Assembly: GCA_030849465.1 (NCBI GenBank) | Contig: JARVLF010000016.1 | Location: 1,054,001-1,118,000 of the forward strand | DNA from: Moesziomyces globuligerus | Lineage: Eukaryota > Basidiomycota > Ustilaginomycetes > Ustilaginales > Ustilaginaceae | Length of the DNA: 64,000 bases | Direction: 5' to 3' | Shown: in pieces, positions 19,736 to 29,767 of the stretch | How the letters are laid out: each line of letters opens with the position of its first letter | Position numbering within the stretch: the stretch's first letter is position 1 | Notes under the pieces: model-generated | What the model saw: only the letters and a program-made list of their open reading frames with translations | The model's database searches: none | Told to the model about the DNA's origin: nothing | Translations under genes and position numbers: made by a program

Positions 19736-22700
19736 TCAGACCACCGTGTATCGACCCGTGGTACCTGGGTTGCGCGCCTCGGCCTCGAGCGCTGCCTGCG
19801 TGGCCTCGACGAGCAGCCTCTGGATCTCGCGCACCGCATCCTCCACCATCGACTTGTTGTTCGACTCGATCAGCAGCTGCAGCTTGGGCGGCTCGCCCGG
19901 CTGCGGCTCCGTCCCCTCCTTGTAGAAGACGCCCTTGTTGGTGATCGACGCGCCCGTCGACTCGATCAGGTGGCTCATCGTCTCCTTGTTCGTCACGCGC
20001 CATCGCGCGCGCTGCGGGAAATCGTTGATCGGCACAATCGCATGGTAGTCGGTCGCATCCGGATCGCGCGCCTTTCGATCCTTGGGCCGCTCCATCTCGG
20101 AGCCCCTGACCGCCTCTCGCCGCGCATTCGCCTGCTTGCGGATATTCTCGAGTACCGCCGCTAGCTTGGTCGTGTCGGCGCCATGCGCTTTGGCTGCTTC
20201 CAGCGCCGCCTCTTGCGCTTTGAGCTGCGCCGCCTCCTTGCTCTCTTGTTCTTGTTCTGTCTTGTTCCTGCTGCCTCCATTGGACGCATCCTCGCCCGTC
20301 GACACCGTACGGTTGTCGCGCACCGACTCGGGTGCGGCACCATGCATGATTTCGATCTTCATGCCTTGAATTTTGCTCAGCTGCTCCTCGGAGCTTGTCG
20401 CTCCCGATTGAACACCGGTCTTGCCCGCACCGTCCGCCGCGTCGGCGCCAGAGCCGCTCGCAGCTTTGCCGTCCTCGTCGACTTCGCCGTAGGCAGACTT
20501 CTGCGCATTGAGCGCCCTCTCTCGGTCCGTTTCGAGCCGATCCAGGCCTTTTCCGCCAAAGCCAGATCCGGCCGCCTTGGCCTTTCCTGCGGCGAGTTTG
20601 TCCTTGAACGCCTCGGCCATCGTTTCGAGCTCGGCTGGCACATTGGCACCGCTGGCCTTCAGCGCAGCAATGATGTCGCGGGCATACCGATCTTGCTCGG
20701 GGGTCACAAAGGTGATGCAGGTGCCTTTTTGACCGGCGCGGCCCGTGCGCCCGGCACGGTGCACATAGTCCTCCATATGGTTGGGCACGTCGTAGTTGAT
20801 GACCAGCTTGAGCTGCTTGACGTCCAGCCCTCGTGCTGCCACCGACGTTGCTGTAACGATGGGAACGTTGCCCGCCTTGAAGTCCGAGATGGTCTCGTCT
20901 CGGTCCACCTGGTCCTTGCCGCCGTGCAGCGACATGGTGACGTAGCCTTTGCGGATGAGGTCTCTGAGAAGCTCGTCGGCAGCCTCCTGCCGGTCGACAA
21001 AGATGAGTGTGCGCGCATCCTTCTCGCGGTTGTACATCTCGCCCAAGATTTCGAGAAGGCGATGGAACTTGGTCGCCTCGGGACGCACCTCGACGATCTG
21101 CTCGATCTCGGCGGCTACGACGCTGCGACCGCCTACGGTGATCTCGAGCGGCTTATTCTTGAGCACCTTGCGCGCCAGCGACTCCATTTGCTTCGGGAAC
21201 GTGGCCGAGAACAGGACGGTCTGGCGATCCGGTCGGATGTTGTTGACGATCTTCATGACTTGAGGCTCGAAGCCCATGTCGAACATACGATCGGCCTCAT
21301 CCAGGACCAAGTAAGTGACGCGGCGAAGATTCGTCACCCGACCGGAGTTGGCCGAGAGGAGGTCGATGAGCCGTCCTGGCGTGGCGACAACGATGTCGGC
21401 CGTCTTCTTCATTTCGGCGATCTGCTCCGAGATGGGAGCGCCTCCGTAGACGCAGGCGGCACGCAGACCGAGCGCTCGGATGAAAGGTCGCATCTCTCGA
21501 TAGATCTGCACAGCTAGTTCTCGGGTCGGCGTCATGATGATACCCACGGGGCCTTCAGCCGCCTCGACGGGACGCTGATCCTTGATGTGGCGGAACATGG
21601 GCAGCAGGAAAGCCATGGTCTTTCCGGAACCTGTCTTCGCGACACCGATGATATCCCTGCCAGACATGATGGCAGGGATGGCCTGGCTTTGGATGGGTGT
21701 GGGTGACTCGTAGCCGAGGCGGCGGATGACGTCGAGACAGCTTGCAGGAAGTCCGCAATGCGACCACTTTGTCAGCGGTTTGGGGCAGTCTTTGCCTCGT
21801 ACGGTGATGGCGTCCATCTCCAGACGAATCTGGTTGGCAAGCTCTTCCGACATATCGTCGATCTCGGCAGGAGGATGGTAGAACACCTTGCGGAAGGGTT
21901 CGTAATCGATGGTGGAGTGATCGACGGTGGCGAGCTCCTTCTTCTTGACCTTCTTGGCGGCAATGGCCAAGAGGTCTTCGGTGGCGACGCCGACACGATC
22001 GAGCTCGTCAAGTTCGTGGTCCGAGCCCTCGGGCTCTGCATCGCTCTCATCCTGACCGAGCACGACGACCCTGGACTTGTCTTTGGTCGCTGAACGATCG
22101 CCCGTGTTTGCAGCTTTGCGACGGTCGTCCTCGTTGACCCGCGCAACCTGCGACTTTACCGTCGACATGAAAGCATCGAGGGGATCCTCTTCGTCGTCAT
22201 CCACATCCATGTCGTTGCTCGCATCCGCTTTCTCCTCGGTCGAGTTCGCCTGGCCGGGTGCAACGCTTCCTTCGTCGTCATCGGCGAGATCCTGTCCAAC
22301 GGTCTGGTTGCCAACGGTGGGATCGAGAGGTGGCAGATCATCGAAACGGTTCATGCGCTTTTTGCCCGAGGGTTCTGCGGCATCATCCATCATGGACCTT
22401 GATCGGTTCTGAGCACCGGACTTGGATGGATCGGTGCGCAGGGAAAGAGTACGGAGGCCGGTAGCATTGATGGAAGTGGGGGCAGCTTGCGTCGTGGAGG
22501 GGGTTGAAGCGGGTTCGGATTTTCTGACTGCAGGATTCACGGAGTCGGCGATGCTCTGAGCGCGCAACCTTGCTTCTTCGAGCGCCTTCTTTGCGGCCTG
22601 CTCTTTGCGCCATGCTTCGAGGCGAGCCTTCTTGGCCAGCTTCGCCTGATCATCTGCGGATACAGCGGAGGAGGATGCAAGAGATGTAGGCGCGGGAGGT

Positions 22701-23194
22701 GGTGGACCGGGCGCTGTACCCGGAGGAGCCAATGGTCTGGATGGGAGCGAGTCTGCAGTGGTCATCCTGGAAACTGGCACCGCAGCATGATGTTGCTGAG
22801 CATCGGACGTGGGCGGAGCTTCCTGATCCCAGCGTCTTCGGCTGCTGGGCCTCGCCTCGGCATCTTTGGAGCTGCTGTAGGCCGCCGAAGCACCGGATCG
22901 AGGATCCGCCCTATCCCTGCCCCAGTCTCGCTGACGATGATGATCATAATCGCGGCTGAACTCCCGGTCACGCCATCGTGCTGAATCGCTGCCACTCACA
23001 TGGAGATCATCGGCGCGGCCGTGATGGCTATGCGAGTATGAATGTCGATGAAGAGGAGGGGAACGAGAGCGTCGTCTGGTTGGCTCGTGTGCTTGGGATC
23101 TGTGTGGGTCTGCGGCGTGATGCTTACTGTTGCGAGAGCGGGACTGTGATGAAGACGAGCGACGGTAGTCGTCGCGATCGTCGTAGCCAGCCAT
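19736..23194 (-). CDS. PRP5: DEAD-box pre-mRNA splicing helicase Prp5
   Basis: An 1152-residue nuclear RNA helicase. Prp5 uses ATP to remodel U2 snRNP and proofread branch-site pairing during pre-spliceosome assembly. Start MAGYDDRDDY is chosen because an RS/RD-rich tail follows at once, and the 149 codons upstream look untranslated. Seen: RS/His-rich N-terminus; the Prp5-specific DPLDAFM motif near 338; Q-motif region WSHCGLPASCLDVIRRLGY; motif I AKTGSGKT near 518; PTRELAVQ; DEAD in VLDEADRMFD near 631; SATFPKQ near 664; HRAGRTGRAG near 816. A KH-like or coiled segment follows to the C-terminus (TNKGVFYKEGTEP, residues beyond 1080), as in animal DDX46. Longer than yeast Prp5 (about 850). It is divergent from the TRF4-like gene. 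Confidence 0.95.
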   Translation of the reverse strand: MAGYDDRDDYRRSSSSQSRSRNSKHHAADPHRSQAHEPTRRRSRSPPLHRHSYSHSHHGRADDLHVSGSDSARWRDREFSRDYDHHRQRDWGRDRADPRSGASAAYSSSKDAEARPSSRRRWDQEAPPTSDAQQHHAAVPVSRMTTADSLPSRPLAPPGTAPGPPPPAPTSLASSSAVSADDQAKLAKKARLEAWRKEQAAKKALEEARLRAQSIADSVNPAVRKSEPASTPSTTQAAPTSINATGLRTLSLRTDPSKSGAQNRSRSMMDDAAEPSGKKRMNRFDDLPPLDPTVGNQTVGQDLADDDEGSVAPGQANSTEEKADASNDMDVDDDEEDPLDAFMSTVKSQVARVNEDDRRKAANTGDRSATKDKSRVVVLGQDESDAEPEGSDHELDELDRVGVATEDLLAIAAKKVKKKELATVDHSTIDYEPFRKVFYHPPAEIDDMSEELANQIRLEMDAITVRGKDCPKPLTKWSHCGLPASCLDVIRRLGYESPTPIQSQAIPAIMSGRDIIGVAKTGSGKTMAFLLPMFRHIKDQRPVEAAEGPVGIIMTPTRELAVQIYREMRPFIRALGLRAACVYGGAPISEQIAEMKKTADIVVATPGRLIDLLSANSGRVTNLRRVTYLVLDEADRMFDMGFEPQVMKIVNNIRPDRQTVLFSATFPKQMESLARKVLKNKPLEITVGGRSVVAAEIEQIVEVRPEATKFHRLLEILGEMYNREKDARTLIFVDRQEAADELLRDLIRKGYVTMSLHGGKDQVDRDETISDFKAGNVPIVTATSVAARGLDVKQLKLVINYDVPNHMEDYVHRAGRTGRAGQKGTCITFVTPEQDRYARDIIAALKASGANVPAELETMAEAFKDKLAAGKAKAAGSGFGGKGLDRLETDRERALNAQKSAYGEVDEDGKAASGSGADAADGAGKTGVQSGATSSEEQLSKIQGMKIEIMHGAAPESVRDNRTVSTGEDASNGGSRNKTEQEQESKEAAQLKAQEAALEAAKAHGADTTKLAAVLENIRKQANARREAVRGSEMERPKDRKARDPDATDYHAIVPINDFPQRARWRVTNKETMSHLIESTGASITNKGVFYKEGTEPQPGEPPKLQLLIESNNKSMVEDAVREIQRLLVEATQAALEAEARNPGTTGRYTVV

Positions 23195-23975
23195 GATGCA
23201 GGAGGATCGTGATCGAGCCAGGCGCTGTGACTCTGCCGTCTCGCTGCTACCGAGCTTGCGAATCGATGGTTGTGGAAGGAGCGGAGCGTGTGTTGAGCGA
23301 GTCGGAACAGGCTCAGCAACCCCTCCTTCTACATTTCCGGGTTCCGAGCGCGTGGGCCGCGACCGCGACGAGCGGAGCGAACGAGCAGTCGTGAAGTGGC
23401 CAGCCCTACAGTAGCCCTGCTGTAGCCGTGCTGTTTCGGCTCCTCCGCTCCACTTTCTTGCTCCACCTCGATTTCCAACTTTTTCAGGAGCTGAGAAGGT
23501 TTTGGTGATGCTTGGCCACGGAGAAAAATCCTGAGTCCCGGCCACGCGCCCACACTCACAGACTGCACGCGCCGTTGACAGGCGAGCTTCTCGCTTTGGA
23601 AAAATTGTGACTCTTGGTTGGCTCTGACCATCCTCGACCACATCATCCTCCGGCGATAAACTCAGCTCGCCGCTGCTGTCACATACAGCCTTCGCCTCAT
23701 CCGACGTCGCGTCATCCTGCTCCGAGGCCTGGGTGCTTCCTCGTGAGACTTGCTGCGTGGCCAGGTGCGGTCGACCTGTCTCGAGAGACTCGCCTTATCC
23801 GGCAGCGCCACCGGCATTGAAACGATCCAAGCGAGCTTAGGGCTACACCTCCTCAGAACTCCGCTAGCAGGATCTATATCGAGCAGGTCTGGACAGTTCA
23901 AGCGCTCCCACCCCGATCCGAGCAACCCCAGACGAGCCAGCAGCAGCACAGCCCGATTAAGGCTAGCTCCGTATC
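23195..23975. promoter_or_regulatory. Divergent intergenic region, PRP5 / TRF4-like
   Basis: 781 bases between divergent starts; two RNA-processing genes are served from it. No TATA box or repeat is seen. Confidence 0.45.
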
Positions 23976-26033
23976 ATGCCAGTTGCGACGGAAGACAGGG
24001 CCTTTGGCGCCCAGGACTTCATCGCCTTTGACTTTGGAGCCGATCAGGAGAACGATGTGCAGCATTCGACGTCTACTGCCCGGTCTGCCCGTGGCGCACG
24101 ACCACGCGACGACGACGGTGCTGGCCCATCGAGAAAGGGCCAGAAGCGCAAGGTGGAGGAGCGCGAAGACGACGGCCGTTCCAAAAAGGAGCGCGAGATG
24201 GCCAGGTCGCGTCACACTCCTTGGTCTGCCGATGTCGACTGGGCCAAGTGTCAGAACGGCGCCGAAGCCTTGCATCGCGAGCTCATGGCCTTCGACCACT
24301 GGATGTCGCCTACCTCCGCCGAACACGAGACGCGCTGCATGGTCATCGAGCTCATCAGCCGCGCGATCAAGTCGCAGTTCCGCGACGCCGAAGTGCATCC
24401 GTTCGGAAGTCAGGAGACCAAGCTCTACCTGCCGCAGGGCGATCTCGACCTGGTCGTCGTCAGTCGTTCCATGGCCAACCTCAGGACGCAGTCCGCGCTC
24501 CGCACCATGGCCGCCTGTCTGCGACGACACAATCTTGCCACGGACGTGCAGGTGATCGCCAAGGCCAAGGTGCCCATCATCAAGTTCGTCACCACCTACG
24601 CGCGCCTCAAGGTCGACATCTCGCTCAACCACACCAACGGCCTCACCACGGCGAGCTACGTCAACAGCTGGCTGCGCAAGTGGCCGCACATTCGACCGAT
24701 GATCCTCGTAGTCAAGCATCTGCTCATGCAGCGCGGCATGAGCGAAGTCTTCTCCGGTGGCCTCGGAAGCTACAGCGTCATCATCATGGTAATCAGCTTC
24801 CTTCAGCTGCATCCCAAGGTACAACGCGGCGAGATCGAGCCCGCACGCAGCCTCGGTGTGCTTCTGCTCGAGTTCCTCGAGCTCTACGGCAAGAACTTTG
24901 GCTACGACAATTGCGGCATCTCGATCCGCGGACGCGGCGGCTATTTCAGCAAGGCGCGCCGCGGATGGAAGGATGAGAGGCGGCCATTCATGCTGTGCAT
25001 CGAGGACCCGCATGACCCTTCCAACGACATCTCCAAAGGCTCGTTTGGCATCATCAACGTCCGCTCCACCTTGGCCGGCGCATTCGACATTCTCACCGCA
25101 GCAATCTGCCAGCAGGCGAACGATGCCGGGCCAAGTCGCAGCAATGCTCGAATCGAGTCTTCGCGTGGCAAGCATCGCCGCTTCTCGGTGGACTCGGATT
25201 CGGACTCGGACGCCGAGGCGCGGCGGGCGCTCGTGCGTGACTCGACCGCCGAGGGCGGCAAGGACGACAAAGATCCCAACAGCCTGTTGGGCACGATCTT
25301 GGGTATCTCGAACCCGGTCGTGAGGCAGAGGAAGGAGATGGAGGAGCTCTACTTCTCGGGTTCGCTGCAGTACAAGCTGGGTCGACCGGCGCCGCCGAGC
25401 AGTCCTCCGCCTGCGCGGCCGTCGCGCCCGAGCGAGTCGCGCGAGTCGAAGCCGGCAGCCTCGACATCCAAATCGCAGGGCAAGGCGGGCAAAGGCAGCG
25501 GCATCGTCTCGATCAGCGAGACAACGAGCACGGGCAAGCGCGGCGCCATGCCGACTCTCTCGATCCGGGGGTCCGCGAATGCAGCCAAGGCTTCTTCATC
25601 CGTGGGCGAGCGGAATGGCAAGAGAAGACATGAGACGCGCGACGGATCGGCCGAAGCCGAAGCGCGTGCTGCGAGCCGCGCCGAGGACGACGAAAGTGAG
25701 GAGGATTCGAGATACAGTGCCAGTCGGTCGGCCAAGAAGCGCGCACGCAAGTCGACGGCCGAGATCACGCAGGAGGAGCTCGAGGACCTCTCGCAGTCGG
25801 CTCCGTCGACGTTTGTTTCGGCAGACGACAGCGACGACGAACGGGCCGAGGACAAGATCCAGCTACCGACGCTCGAGACGCCGAGCAGCAAACCCGCCTC
25901 GCCCAAGCCGGTGGCTGGTGCGAGGGGCATGGCGCGCATCTCGTCGCGCACCAAGAGCGACTTTTGGACGGCCAAGGGTGTCGATCCGCTCAGCAACGAG
26001 CCTTCTCCCTCGCCTCCCCCGGCAGACGAGTAG
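23976..26033 (+). CDS. TRF4: Non-canonical poly(A) polymerase, Trf4/Cid14 type
   Basis: A 685-residue nucleotidyltransferase of the DNA polymerase beta superfamily. Trf4-type enzymes add short oligo(A) tails to aberrant nuclear RNAs within the TRAMP complex and feed them to the exosome. Seen: basic N-terminus with KRKVEER (possible nuclear signal); helix-turn motif HPFGSQETKLYLPQGDLDLVV with the catalytic Asp pair near residues 155 and 157; third carboxylate in LKVDISLN near 213; central domain with RPMILVVKHLLMQRGMSEVFSGGLGSYS; the nucleotide-recognition region CIEDPHDPSNDISKGSFG. From about residue 370 it is disordered, with Ser/Glu/Arg-rich tracts and KKRARKS. The catalytic residues are intact and there is no RNA-binding domain outside the core. 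An Air-type partner is not in this window. Confidence 0.93.
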   Translation: MPVATEDRAFGAQDFIAFDFGADQENDVQHSTSTARSARGARPRDDDGAGPSRKGQKRKVEEREDDGRSKKEREMARSRHTPWSADVDWAKCQNGAEALHRELMAFDHWMSPTSAEHETRCMVIELISRAIKSQFRDAEVHPFGSQETKLYLPQGDLDLVVVSRSMANLRTQSALRTMAACLRRHNLATDVQVIAKAKVPIIKFVTTYARLKVDISLNHTNGLTTASYVNSWLRKWPHIRPMILVVKHLLMQRGMSEVFSGGLGSYSVIIMVISFLQLHPKVQRGEIEPARSLGVLLLEFLELYGKNFGYDNCGISIRGRGGYFSKARRGWKDERRPFMLCIEDPHDPSNDISKGSFGIINVRSTLAGAFDILTAAICQQANDAGPSRSNARIESSRGKHRRFSVDSDSDSDAEARRALVRDSTAEGGKDDKDPNSLLGTILGISNPVVRQRKEMEELYFSGSLQYKLGRPAPPSSPPPARPSRPSESRESKPAASTSKSQGKAGKGSGIVSISETTSTGKRGAMPTLSIRGSANAAKASSSVGERNGKRRHETRDGSAEAEARAASRAEDDESEEDSRYSASRSAKKRARKSTAEITQEELEDLSQSAPSTFVSADDSDDERAEDKIQLPTLETPSSKPASPKPVAGARGMARISSRTKSDFWTAKGVDPLSNEPSPSPPPADE

Positions 26034-26156
26034 TGGCACATCGGCAATCTGATCCGTGTCAGACAGGAACACACCTCGGTGCGGATTTGAGCAGCCATGA
26101 GAGTGGTATTGATGCATCGGTACTGATGAGAAACGTAGTGGGCGGGGTATGATTGC

Positions 26157-27251
26157 CTATTCCCAGTCTGAGTCCTCATCGGACTGGTCCGGAGCATCTG
26201 CTGCCGCTTTGGTAGGTGGAGAGCTGGGCTTGGACTCTTGGGCGGTGGCAGCGGCAGCGGCAGAGGCAGAGGGAGTGCGAGTGGCAGTGGCAGTGGCGGT
26301 GTTGGGTTTGGGAGGGGAAGCGTCTGCGGCGGCTTCTTCGTCGTCTTCGTCCCAGGCAAAGTCTTCGTCGTCCTGAGCCGGCGCAGGAGGCTTGGCCGTA
26401 TCTGCTTCGACCGACCTGACGGGTGCTGCAGGCGCAGCTGTGACGGGAGACTTTTCGGCTGCTTCAGCCGCGGGTGTGTTTGTCGCGTTCTCCGTCTCGG
26501 GAGGGACGATGCGAACAAGGTCGCCGACGAGATCCTTCATATCGGCCTGCATTTCGCGGGCAAAGTTCTCGGTGGCATGCAAATAGCGCGTCGCGAGCTG
26601 CTGCGACTCCTTGAGGTCGAGATGCGGCAGATGCGACTGGATCGTCGCCGAGAGCTTCGACAGCGACTCCTGCACCTTGGCAGGTCCGCCCTCGGCGTCC
26701 CTCTGCCCAGAGGTCACGCCCTGCAGCGTCGAGGTGAGCGAGTGCTGCAGCGACACCAGGCGAGGGTCGGCAGTGAGCTTGGAGAAGAGCGTCGAGATCG
26801 AAGCTCCCAACGTCGGACCTTGCTCTGCACCACCCTCCTGCGGCACAGTCGCATCGTCCATAGCCCTTTGCTTGCCTTTGCTCGTCTCGGACGGAGCTGT
26901 GGATTCAGCCGACTGCTGAGCATCGGCGGCATCTTGCGACTCGGGTTCGGGACCGGCTTGACTTTGGTCGCGAGCTTTCTTCTGCGCTTCGCCGATCGAC
27001 GACTCGAGCCGCGCGTACTCTGCCTTGGCGTAATTGACGATGCCGCCACGCGTCTGTACCTCCTTGCGCGCCTGGTCGAGGGAGTCCTGTGACTTCTTGG
27101 CAATGCCCGACCACCAGCTCGAGATGTTGCCTACGAGCTTCTCCACGTTCTGGTCGAGCTCGGTCTTGGGGGTCTCGGCGTCGTTGGTCGAGGGCGCAGA
27201 GGTGCCCACGCGCCCGTCGGCACCCATGAGACCCGGGTCGTAGATATCCAT
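26157..27251 (-). CDS. Acidic BSDC1-like protein of unknown function
   Basis: A 364-residue acidic protein. The N-terminal NISSWWSGIAKKSQDSL (about residues 42-58) resembles the short Trp-containing motif that opens BSD-domain proteins such as BSDC1. A helical middle (about 165-255) contains LHHL-type heptads in SHLPHLDLKESQQLATRYLHATENF, where a BSD-like domain would sit, but I cannot make out the diagnostic F-W pair. The tail (255-364) is Ala/Thr/Pro-rich with EDFAWDEDDEE and ends DEDSDWE, a tryptophan-acidic ending also found in such proteins. An Ala-Thr repeat in the tail is encoded by a short GGCAGT-like DNA repeat. It is divergent from the mitochondrial PheRS gene over 248 bases and converges with TRF4. 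Function unknown. Confidence 0.75.
   Translation of the reverse strand: MDIYDPGLMGADGRVGTSAPSTNDAETPKTELDQNVEKLVGNISSWWSGIAKKSQDSLDQARKEVQTRGGIVNYAKAEYARLESSIGEAQKKARDQSQAGPEPESQDAADAQQSAESTAPSETSKGKQRAMDDATVPQEGGAEQGPTLGASISTLFSKLTADPRLVSLQHSLTSTLQGVTSGQRDAEGGPAKVQESLSKLSATIQSHLPHLDLKESQQLATRYLHATENFAREMQADMKDLVGDLVRIVPPETENATNTPAAEAAEKSPVTAAPAAPVRSVEADTAKPPAPAQDDEDFAWDEDDEEAAADASPPKPNTATATATRTPSASAAAAATAQESKPSSPPTKAAADAPDQSDEDSDWE
26250..26310. repeat. Imperfect GGCAGT/GGCAGC hexamer repeat in coding sequence
   Basis: The plus strand shows repeated GGCAGC, GGCAGA and GGCAGT units; on the minus strand this encodes the Ala/Thr/Ser-rich tail of the BSDC1-like protein. Such repeats can change in length between strains. 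Confidence 0.6.
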
Positions 27252-27499
27252 TGTGCGGATCTAATGGCTCAGTGAGCTTGGTCAAAGGCTTGGCAGCGAT
27301 GAAATGCGAGAGTGATGACGGTAGCGAAGTGTGTAGTCGCCGCACAATTCGGCAGCAGAGGGAGCGTGCGCGTGCGCGAGGGGAGCAAGCCCGAGATCCG
27401 AGCTTCTGCTGGCTGCGGAACGGAAAAAAGGCTTCGGCAGCTGTCGGAAGATGCACGGTGCTGTTCCGCACCAACACCTCTTGATCACACCACGGCGCA

Positions 27500-29095
27500 A
27501 TGACCAAGCTCCCTTCGCAGGCTGCGTGTCGAGCATGTCTCGTCGCTCGACAGGCAGCACAGCCGGCGCAGATCCAGGCAAGGGTTCAGCACCTCACCTC
27601 TCGCCTGCACGCTCGTGCAAGCAGCCTCCACAGTGGTGCGGCGATCTCCTCGTCGGCTCGCGCGGCTGCAAGCCTCAACGGCTCGCTCTCCTCGCCTAGG
27701 TCTTTCTCGACATCGCGAGTCTACAGTGTCAGCTCTTCGCAGGCTCTTCGATCGCCAACCACCACGACGATCTTGGGCAAAGAGTACCCGACGGACGACT
27801 ACACGAACATCCCCGCTTCGATCCGCTCGAGGTTGGCGCCATCGCCCACGCTGCCGTACACGCCTAACCACCCACTGGCGTTGCTGCGCGACCAAATCGA
27901 GGCATCGATCGGTCCGAACTACACGCCTATCCAGGCGACCTCGCCTGTTGTGTCGACCGAGCTCAACTTCGAGGACCTTGGCATCGCCGCTGATCATCCG
28001 GGACGCAGCCCCACGGACACGTACTACGTGAACCGCACCACGTGCCTGCGCACGCACACGTCGGCGCACGAAGTCGAGACGTTCCGCAACAAGCACGAAC
28101 GCTGGCTGCTGACGGCGGACGTGTACCGCCGCGACGAGATTGATGCGTCGCACTACCCTGTCTTCCACCAAGTCGAGGGCGCCAGCATCTTCCCGCACGA
28201 GGACTATGTGGCCGGAGGCAAAGTGGAGCAGGAGTGCGTCGAGATGGAACGCAAGCTTGCAGGTGCCAACTTTGAGATCGAGGATGTGGTGGGACTGTCG
28301 GAAGCAGGAGGATACCAGGCGCATCACGACCCTCGCGAGGCGGCGTTGGCGGTGCGCCATCTCAAGGCGACACTCAACGGCCTCGTTCTGGATCTGTTCG
28401 GAGAGCGTCATGCATTCGATGCGGCGCAAAAGGGGAGCGGTGCAGCTGAGCCGCTGCGGGTGCGCTGGATTCCGGCATTCTTCCCTTTTACGTCGCCGTC
28501 GTACGAGGTCGAGGTGTGGTTCCGCGGCAAGTGGCTCGAGATCCTCGGCTGCGGCGTAGTGCAGCAGAAGACGCTCGACACGGCGCAAGTGCCGAACCGC
28601 CTCGGCTGGGCGTTCGGTCTTGGCCTGGAGCGCATCGCCATGGTGCTGTATTCCATTCCGGACATCCGTCTCTTCTGGACGCAGGATCCGCGTTTCCTGG
28701 GCCAGTTCGCCAGCGCGCCCTCCAACCAGGTCTCGGCGGCGGGTGGCGGAGGTCAGCCAGGTGGTAGCACAAAGGTTTCCAAGCCCAAGCTGCTGACGTT
28801 CAAGCCGTACTCCAAGTATCCGCCGTGCTACAAGGACGTGTCGTTCTGGCTGCCGCAAGAGCGCAAGTTCCACGAGAACGACCTGTTCGAGATCGTGCGC
28901 GACCGGGTGGGCGATTTGGTGGAGGATGTGGTCAAGATCGACGACTTTGTGCATCCCAAGACCAAGAAGCAGAGCTTGTGCTACCGCATCAACTACCGCT
29001 CCATGGACCGATCGCTCGAGAACGAAGAGGTCAACGAGCTCCACGGCGATGTGCTCGCCAAGCTTGTTGACCAGCTCGCCATCGAGATCCGCTAG
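27500..29095 (+). CDS. MSF1: Phenylalanyl-tRNA synthetase, mitochondrial (monomeric)
   Basis: A 531-residue precursor that charges mitochondrial tRNA-Phe. The first about 85 residues are Ala/Ser/Arg-rich and nearly free of acids (MTKLPSQAACRACLVARQ), a mitochondrial presequence; mature similarity begins near GKEYPTDDYTNIPASI. Seen: the class II core with RTHTSAHEVETFR, TADVYRRDEIDASHYPVFHQVEG (motif 2 region), an active-site strand SYEVEVWFRGKWLEILGCG, and motif 3 GWAFGLGLERIAMVLYSIPDIRLFW. The C-terminal anticodon-binding FDX-ACB domain (about 437-531) contains YPPCYKDVSFWLP and SLCYRINYRSMDRSLENEEVN. Fusion of the FDX-ACB domain to the alpha-type core is standard for the mitochondrial enzyme. 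All motifs look intact. Confidence 0.96.
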   Translation: MTKLPSQAACRACLVARQAAQPAQIQARVQHLTSRLHARASSLHSGAAISSSARAAASLNGSLSSPRSFSTSRVYSVSSSQALRSPTTTTILGKEYPTDDYTNIPASIRSRLAPSPTLPYTPNHPLALLRDQIEASIGPNYTPIQATSPVVSTELNFEDLGIAADHPGRSPTDTYYVNRTTCLRTHTSAHEVETFRNKHERWLLTADVYRRDEIDASHYPVFHQVEGASIFPHEDYVAGGKVEQECVEMERKLAGANFEIEDVVGLSEAGGYQAHHDPREAALAVRHLKATLNGLVLDLFGERHAFDAAQKGSGAAEPLRVRWIPAFFPFTSPSYEVEVWFRGKWLEILGCGVVQQKTLDTAQVPNRLGWAFGLGLERIAMVLYSIPDIRLFWTQDPRFLGQFASAPSNQVSAAGGGGQPGGSTKVSKPKLLTFKPYSKYPPCYKDVSFWLPQERKFHENDLFEIVRDRVGDLVEDVVKIDDFVHPKTKKQSLCYRINYRSMDRSLENEEVNELHGDVLAKLVDQLAIEIR

Positions 29096-29767
29096 GCGCA
29101 TCGCTCCTTGCAGATTGATTCTGCGGAAAGCTTATTTGCAATGACGAACCCACTCCGCTCCACGTTGAACTCTCTTTCAGTTTGCCAGATGGCCGATCGA
29201 GGATGTGAAGTCGGACAGGCATGCGCTGAGAAAGGCCCATCTGAGACACTTTGGTGAGTAGGAAGGGCATCGTCCCATCATGTGGGGCGTGCGCCCAATT
29301 TCACGCCCAAGCAGCAAACCCACCGAGAAAGGGAAAAATCCGACTTTAGGCTCTGAGCTGCGTGCAGCGGCGGATCGGCGGCACACGCGCGCGGTGGCCC
29401 GGGCTCTTCTTTCTCGCTTTCAGGGTTCGCCAGTCACGAGTGGCAGTTGAGAAGCACTCGAGTCGAACCCTTTTGCCGAACATGGAGAGCATGATGGCGC
29501 TCCTCGATGGCGCACCAGCCCTTCGCCCTTTTCATGCTGCCAATCACAGAATCTACGGATCTCATTCCCACGTCTGCTGCTACCTCCATCATCCATCACC
29601 GCATCGCATACATAAGCGAGCGTGGTCTGCTCCGCCGCTTCCCACTCCACCAACCGCATCAACATCTGCGTCAACTCCGTCCGTACCGCATTCTACCAGC
29701 GCACAGCAGCAGATCAACCAGCACGGCTTGACGCCGCCGCCTCGCTGGCTTTGCGAACCATCCAGCC
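29096..29767. promoter_or_regulatory. Intergenic region upstream of DOCK gene
   Basis: 672 bases, head-to-tail. The last 270 bases are C/T/A-rich (many TCC, CCA runs), as is common for fungal promoters and leaders. No other gene is seen. Confidence 0.45.
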